From an uncultured Alphaproteobacteria bacterium (lineage in GTDB: Bacteria; Pseudomonadota; Alphaproteobacteria; Rhizobiales; Beijerinckiaceae): DNA of 14,599 bases. The notes under the pieces were generated by a model. The model was not told where the DNA came from and did no database searches. It saw nothing but the letters and a program-made list of their open reading frames with translations. The DNA lies in assembly GCA_937903315.1 (NCBI GenBank), contig CALCZO010000311.1, positions 1 through 14,599 of the forward strand, given 5' to 3'. Positions 12,994 to 14,599 of this stretch are shown here, piece by piece (positions within the stretch are counted from its first letter, which is position 1; each line of letters begins with the position of its first letter). Made by a program: the position numbers and the translations under genes.

Positions 12994-14430
12994 ATGTACA
13001 AGGATTGCCAACTCTATATCGACGGAGCCTGGGGCCCGGCCACCGGCAGCGGCACGCGCGCCATCCACGATCCGGCAACCGAGGACGCCATTGGCACGAT
13101 TGCCGATGCGACTCCTGCTGATCTCGATCGGGCGCTGGCTGCGGCTGAAAGGGGCTTTGCCTTCTGGCGCCGGACCGGCACCTGGGAGCGGGCGGCGAAG
13201 ATCCGCAAGGTCGCCGATCTGATCCGCGAGCGCACCGAGACGATCGCCCGCATCATGTCGATCGAGACCGGCAAGCCGCTGGCCGAGGCGCGCGGCGAGA
13301 CCGGTGCCGCCGCCGACCAGTTCGAGTGGTATGCCGAGGAGGCAAAACGCATCTATGGCCAGATCATCGGCTCGCGTACGCCCGACTCGCGCCTGTCCGT
13401 GATCTACCAGCCGGTCGGCGTCGTCGCCGCCTTTTCGGCCTGGAACTTCCCCGCCCTGCTGCCGGCCCGCAAGATGGCGGCCGCCCTCGCCGCCGGGTGC
13501 TCGGTCATCATCAAGCCGGCAGGCGAGGCGCCGGGCTCGGCCGCCGAACTGGTCCGCGCCTGCCATGATGCCGGCATTCCGCCCGGTGTGGTCAACTATG
13601 TGACCGGCAATTCCGGCCTCATCGCCCGCCACCTGATTGCCTCGCCGATCGTGCGCAAGGTGTCGGTGACCGGTTCGGTGCCGGTCGGCAAGCAGATCCT
13701 CCATCTCGCCGCCGACGGCGTGAAGAAGGTGTCGATGGAACTGGGCGGCCATGGACCGGTCATCGTTTTCGACGACGCGGATGCGGAAAAGGCGGCCGAG
13801 GTCTGTGCCGCCACCAAGTTCCGCAACTGCGGTCAGGTCTGCATCTCGCCGACGCGGTTCTATGTCCACGAGGCGGTCTATGACGTCTTTTCGCGCCGGT
13901 TTGCCGAGGTGGCGCGCGGGCTGAAAATCGGGCGCGGGCTTGACGACGGCGTCCAGATGGGACCGATGGCCAATGCGCGTGGCCTTGAGACGATCCGGTC
14001 GATGGTGGCCGATGCCGTTGGCAAGGGGGCTGATGTGCTGGCCGGCGGCAAGCAGCCGTCCGGGTTCAATCGTGGCTTCTTCTTCGAGCCGACCGTGCTC
14101 GGCAAGGTGCCTGACAGCGCCGCGGTGATGAGCGAGGAACCGTTCGGGCCGGTTGCGCCGATCACGCCGTTCCGCGATTATGACGAGGTCATCGCCCGCG
14201 CCAATGCGCTGCCGTTCGGGCTCGCCGGCTATGTGTTCACGAAAAGCCTTGCCAACGCCACCCGCGCCTCCGAAGACCTCGAGGTCGGCATGGTCGGCGT
14301 CAACGAGATGCTGTTGGCCACGGCCGAAGCGCCGTTCGGCGGCGTCAAGGAAAGCGGAATGGGCCGTGAAGGCGGCTCGCTCGGCATCCGTGACTATCTC
14401 GAAGCCAAATACATCAAGATGAAACTCTGA
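12994..14430 (+). CDS. NAD(P)-dependent aldehyde dehydrogenase (semialdehyde dehydrogenase type)
   Basis: A 478-residue ALDH-superfamily protein, closest by eye to succinate-semialdehyde and 2-oxoglutarate-semialdehyde dehydrogenases. Catalytic residues are Cys283 (in FRNCGQVCISPTR) and Glu249 (SMELGGHGP), 34 residues apart as in ALDH2. The oxyanion Asn is in SAWNFPALLPARK, the cofactor-site Lys in VIIKPAGEAPGSA, and GSVPVGKQI is the nucleotide-binding turn. EEPFGPVAPI and the C-terminal PFGGVKESGMGREGG segment complete the family pattern. It oxidises an aldehyde, probably a semialdehyde acid, to the carboxylate in the cytoplasm. The ATG at 12994 has AGGAAGG at 12981-12987; an upstream in-frame start would read 26 residues that overlap the IolD-like gene and are not ALDH-like. 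It follows that gene by 17 bases, suggesting it acts on its product. There is no CoA-acylating (IolA/MmsA) signature that I can confirm. Confidence 0.93.
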   Translation: MYKDCQLYIDGAWGPATGSGTRAIHDPATEDAIGTIADATPADLDRALAAAERGFAFWRRTGTWERAAKIRKVADLIRERTETIARIMSIETGKPLAEARGETGAAADQFEWYAEEAKRIYGQIIGSRTPDSRLSVIYQPVGVVAAFSAWNFPALLPARKMAAALAAGCSVIIKPAGEAPGSAAELVRACHDAGIPPGVVNYVTGNSGLIARHLIASPIVRKVSVTGSVPVGKQILHLAADGVKKVSMELGGHGPVIVFDDADAEKAAEVCAATKFRNCGQVCISPTRFYVHEAVYDVFSRRFAEVARGLKIGRGLDDGVQMGPMANARGLETIRSMVADAVGKGADVLAGGKQPSGFNRGFFFEPTVLGKVPDSAAVMSEEPFGPVAPITPFRDYDEVIARANALPFGLAGYVFTKSLANATRASEDLEVGMVGVNEMLLATAEAPFGGVKESGMGREGGSLGIRDYLEAKYIKMKL

Positions 14431-14447
14431 CGCGTCAGGACCCGATC

Positions 14448-14599
14448 ATGACCACCCCCAAGGACACCGGCTTTGCGCGCGGCCTGACCAACTACGGCGA
14501 TCGCGATTTCTCTCTCTACCTGCGCAAGTCGTTCGCCGCGTCGATGGGCTATTCGCAGGAGATGCTGTCGAAGAAGATCGTCGGCATCGCCTATACGCC
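14448..14599 (+). CDS. IlvD/Edd-family dehydratase (5' part only)
   Basis: The first 50 residues of a dehydratase of the dihydroxy-acid/aldonate dehydratase family; the gene runs off the right edge (the family is usually about 560-600 residues). The visible part has the family's opening pattern: GLTNYGDRDFSLYLRKSF, a helix ending in MGYSQEML, then KKIVGIAYT, which in relatives precedes the first cluster cysteine and substrate loop just beyond this window. Members carry an Fe-S cluster and dehydrate polyhydroxy acids to 2-oxo-3-deoxy acids. The arrangement LTNYGD...FSLYLR resembles sugar-acid dehydratases more than biosynthetic IlvD. AGGA at 14437-14440 supports the ATG. It follows the aldehyde dehydrogenase by 17 bases and so extends the operon; an aldonate or aldarate-like intermediate is implied. 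Confidence 0.85.
   Translation, partial: MTTPKDTGFARGLTNYGDRDFSLYLRKSFAASMGYSQEMLSKKIVGIAYT

Noticed and set aside
14428..14437. Perfect 10-bp palindrome TGACGCGTCA at the aldehyde dehydrogenase stop
   Set aside because: It is only 10 bp, overlaps a stop codon and the next ribosome site, and has no second copy nearby; probably chance, not an operator or terminator.
2006..14599. A standard myo-inositol (iol) operon
   Set aside because: IolD- and IolE-like proteins and an ALDH are present, but IolB, IolC and a GFO/IDH-type IolG are not, the ALDH lacks a confirmed CoA-acylating signature, and a molybdenum hydroxylase is not part of that pathway.

Overview
The window is GC-rich, densely coded DNA. 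Its gene content (TctABC-type tripartite tricarboxylate transporter, IclR regulator, CoxM/XdhA-type molybdenum hydroxylase, BLUF photosensor) suggests an alphaproteobacterium, most likely of the Rhizobiales/Hyphomicrobiales type. That placement is inference from gene families and base composition; no rRNA or other marker gene is present.

Layout. The left end (1-877) is on the minus strand. It holds the start of a 2-oxoacid:acceptor oxidoreductase gamma subunit, which runs off the left edge, and upstream of it a short BLUF blue-light sensor. A divergent control region (878-1066) follows; its unusually AT-rich core carries a perfect 9-bp inverted repeat flanking a perfect 10-bp direct repeat. 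From 1067 to the right edge every gene is on the plus strand with short gaps or overlaps, so this is probably one operon or two tightly joined ones. The order is IclR regulator, zinc-dependent medium-chain dehydrogenase, FAD subunit, fused [2Fe-2S]/N-terminal molybdenum subunit, C-terminal molybdenum subunit, xylose-isomerase-like TIM-barrel protein, TctC, TctB, TctA, IolD-like thiamine-diphosphate enzyme, aldehyde dehydrogenase, and the start of an IlvD/Edd-family dehydratase that runs off the right edge.

How the genes may work together. The TctCBA transporter would bring in a substrate, probably a carboxylate. The molybdenum hydroxylase and the zinc dehydrogenase would oxidise it. The TIM-barrel protein (the fold of IolE and sugar epimerases) would isomerise or dehydrate it. 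The IolD-like enzyme would hydrolyse a C-C bond, perhaps opening a ring dione. The aldehyde dehydrogenase would oxidise the resulting aldehyde, and the IlvD/Edd enzyme would dehydrate a polyhydroxy acid. This resembles part of inositol breakdown (IolE- and IolD-type steps plus an aldehyde dehydrogenase) but lacks IolB, IolC and an IolG-type dehydrogenase here and adds a molybdenum hydroxylase. The substrate cannot be read from the sequence; a catabolic route for a cyclic polyol or related carboxylate is my working hypothesis.

The most notable features are the molybdenum enzyme's gene layout (Fe-S domain fused to the first half of the catalytic subunit, second half in a separate coupled gene), a lysine where the TIM-barrel protein would be expected to have its first metal-binding glutamate, the IolD-like/IolE-like/IlvD/molybdenum enzyme combination, and the repeat architecture of the divergent control region. 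No RNA genes, insertion sequences, CRISPR arrays or phage genes were seen.
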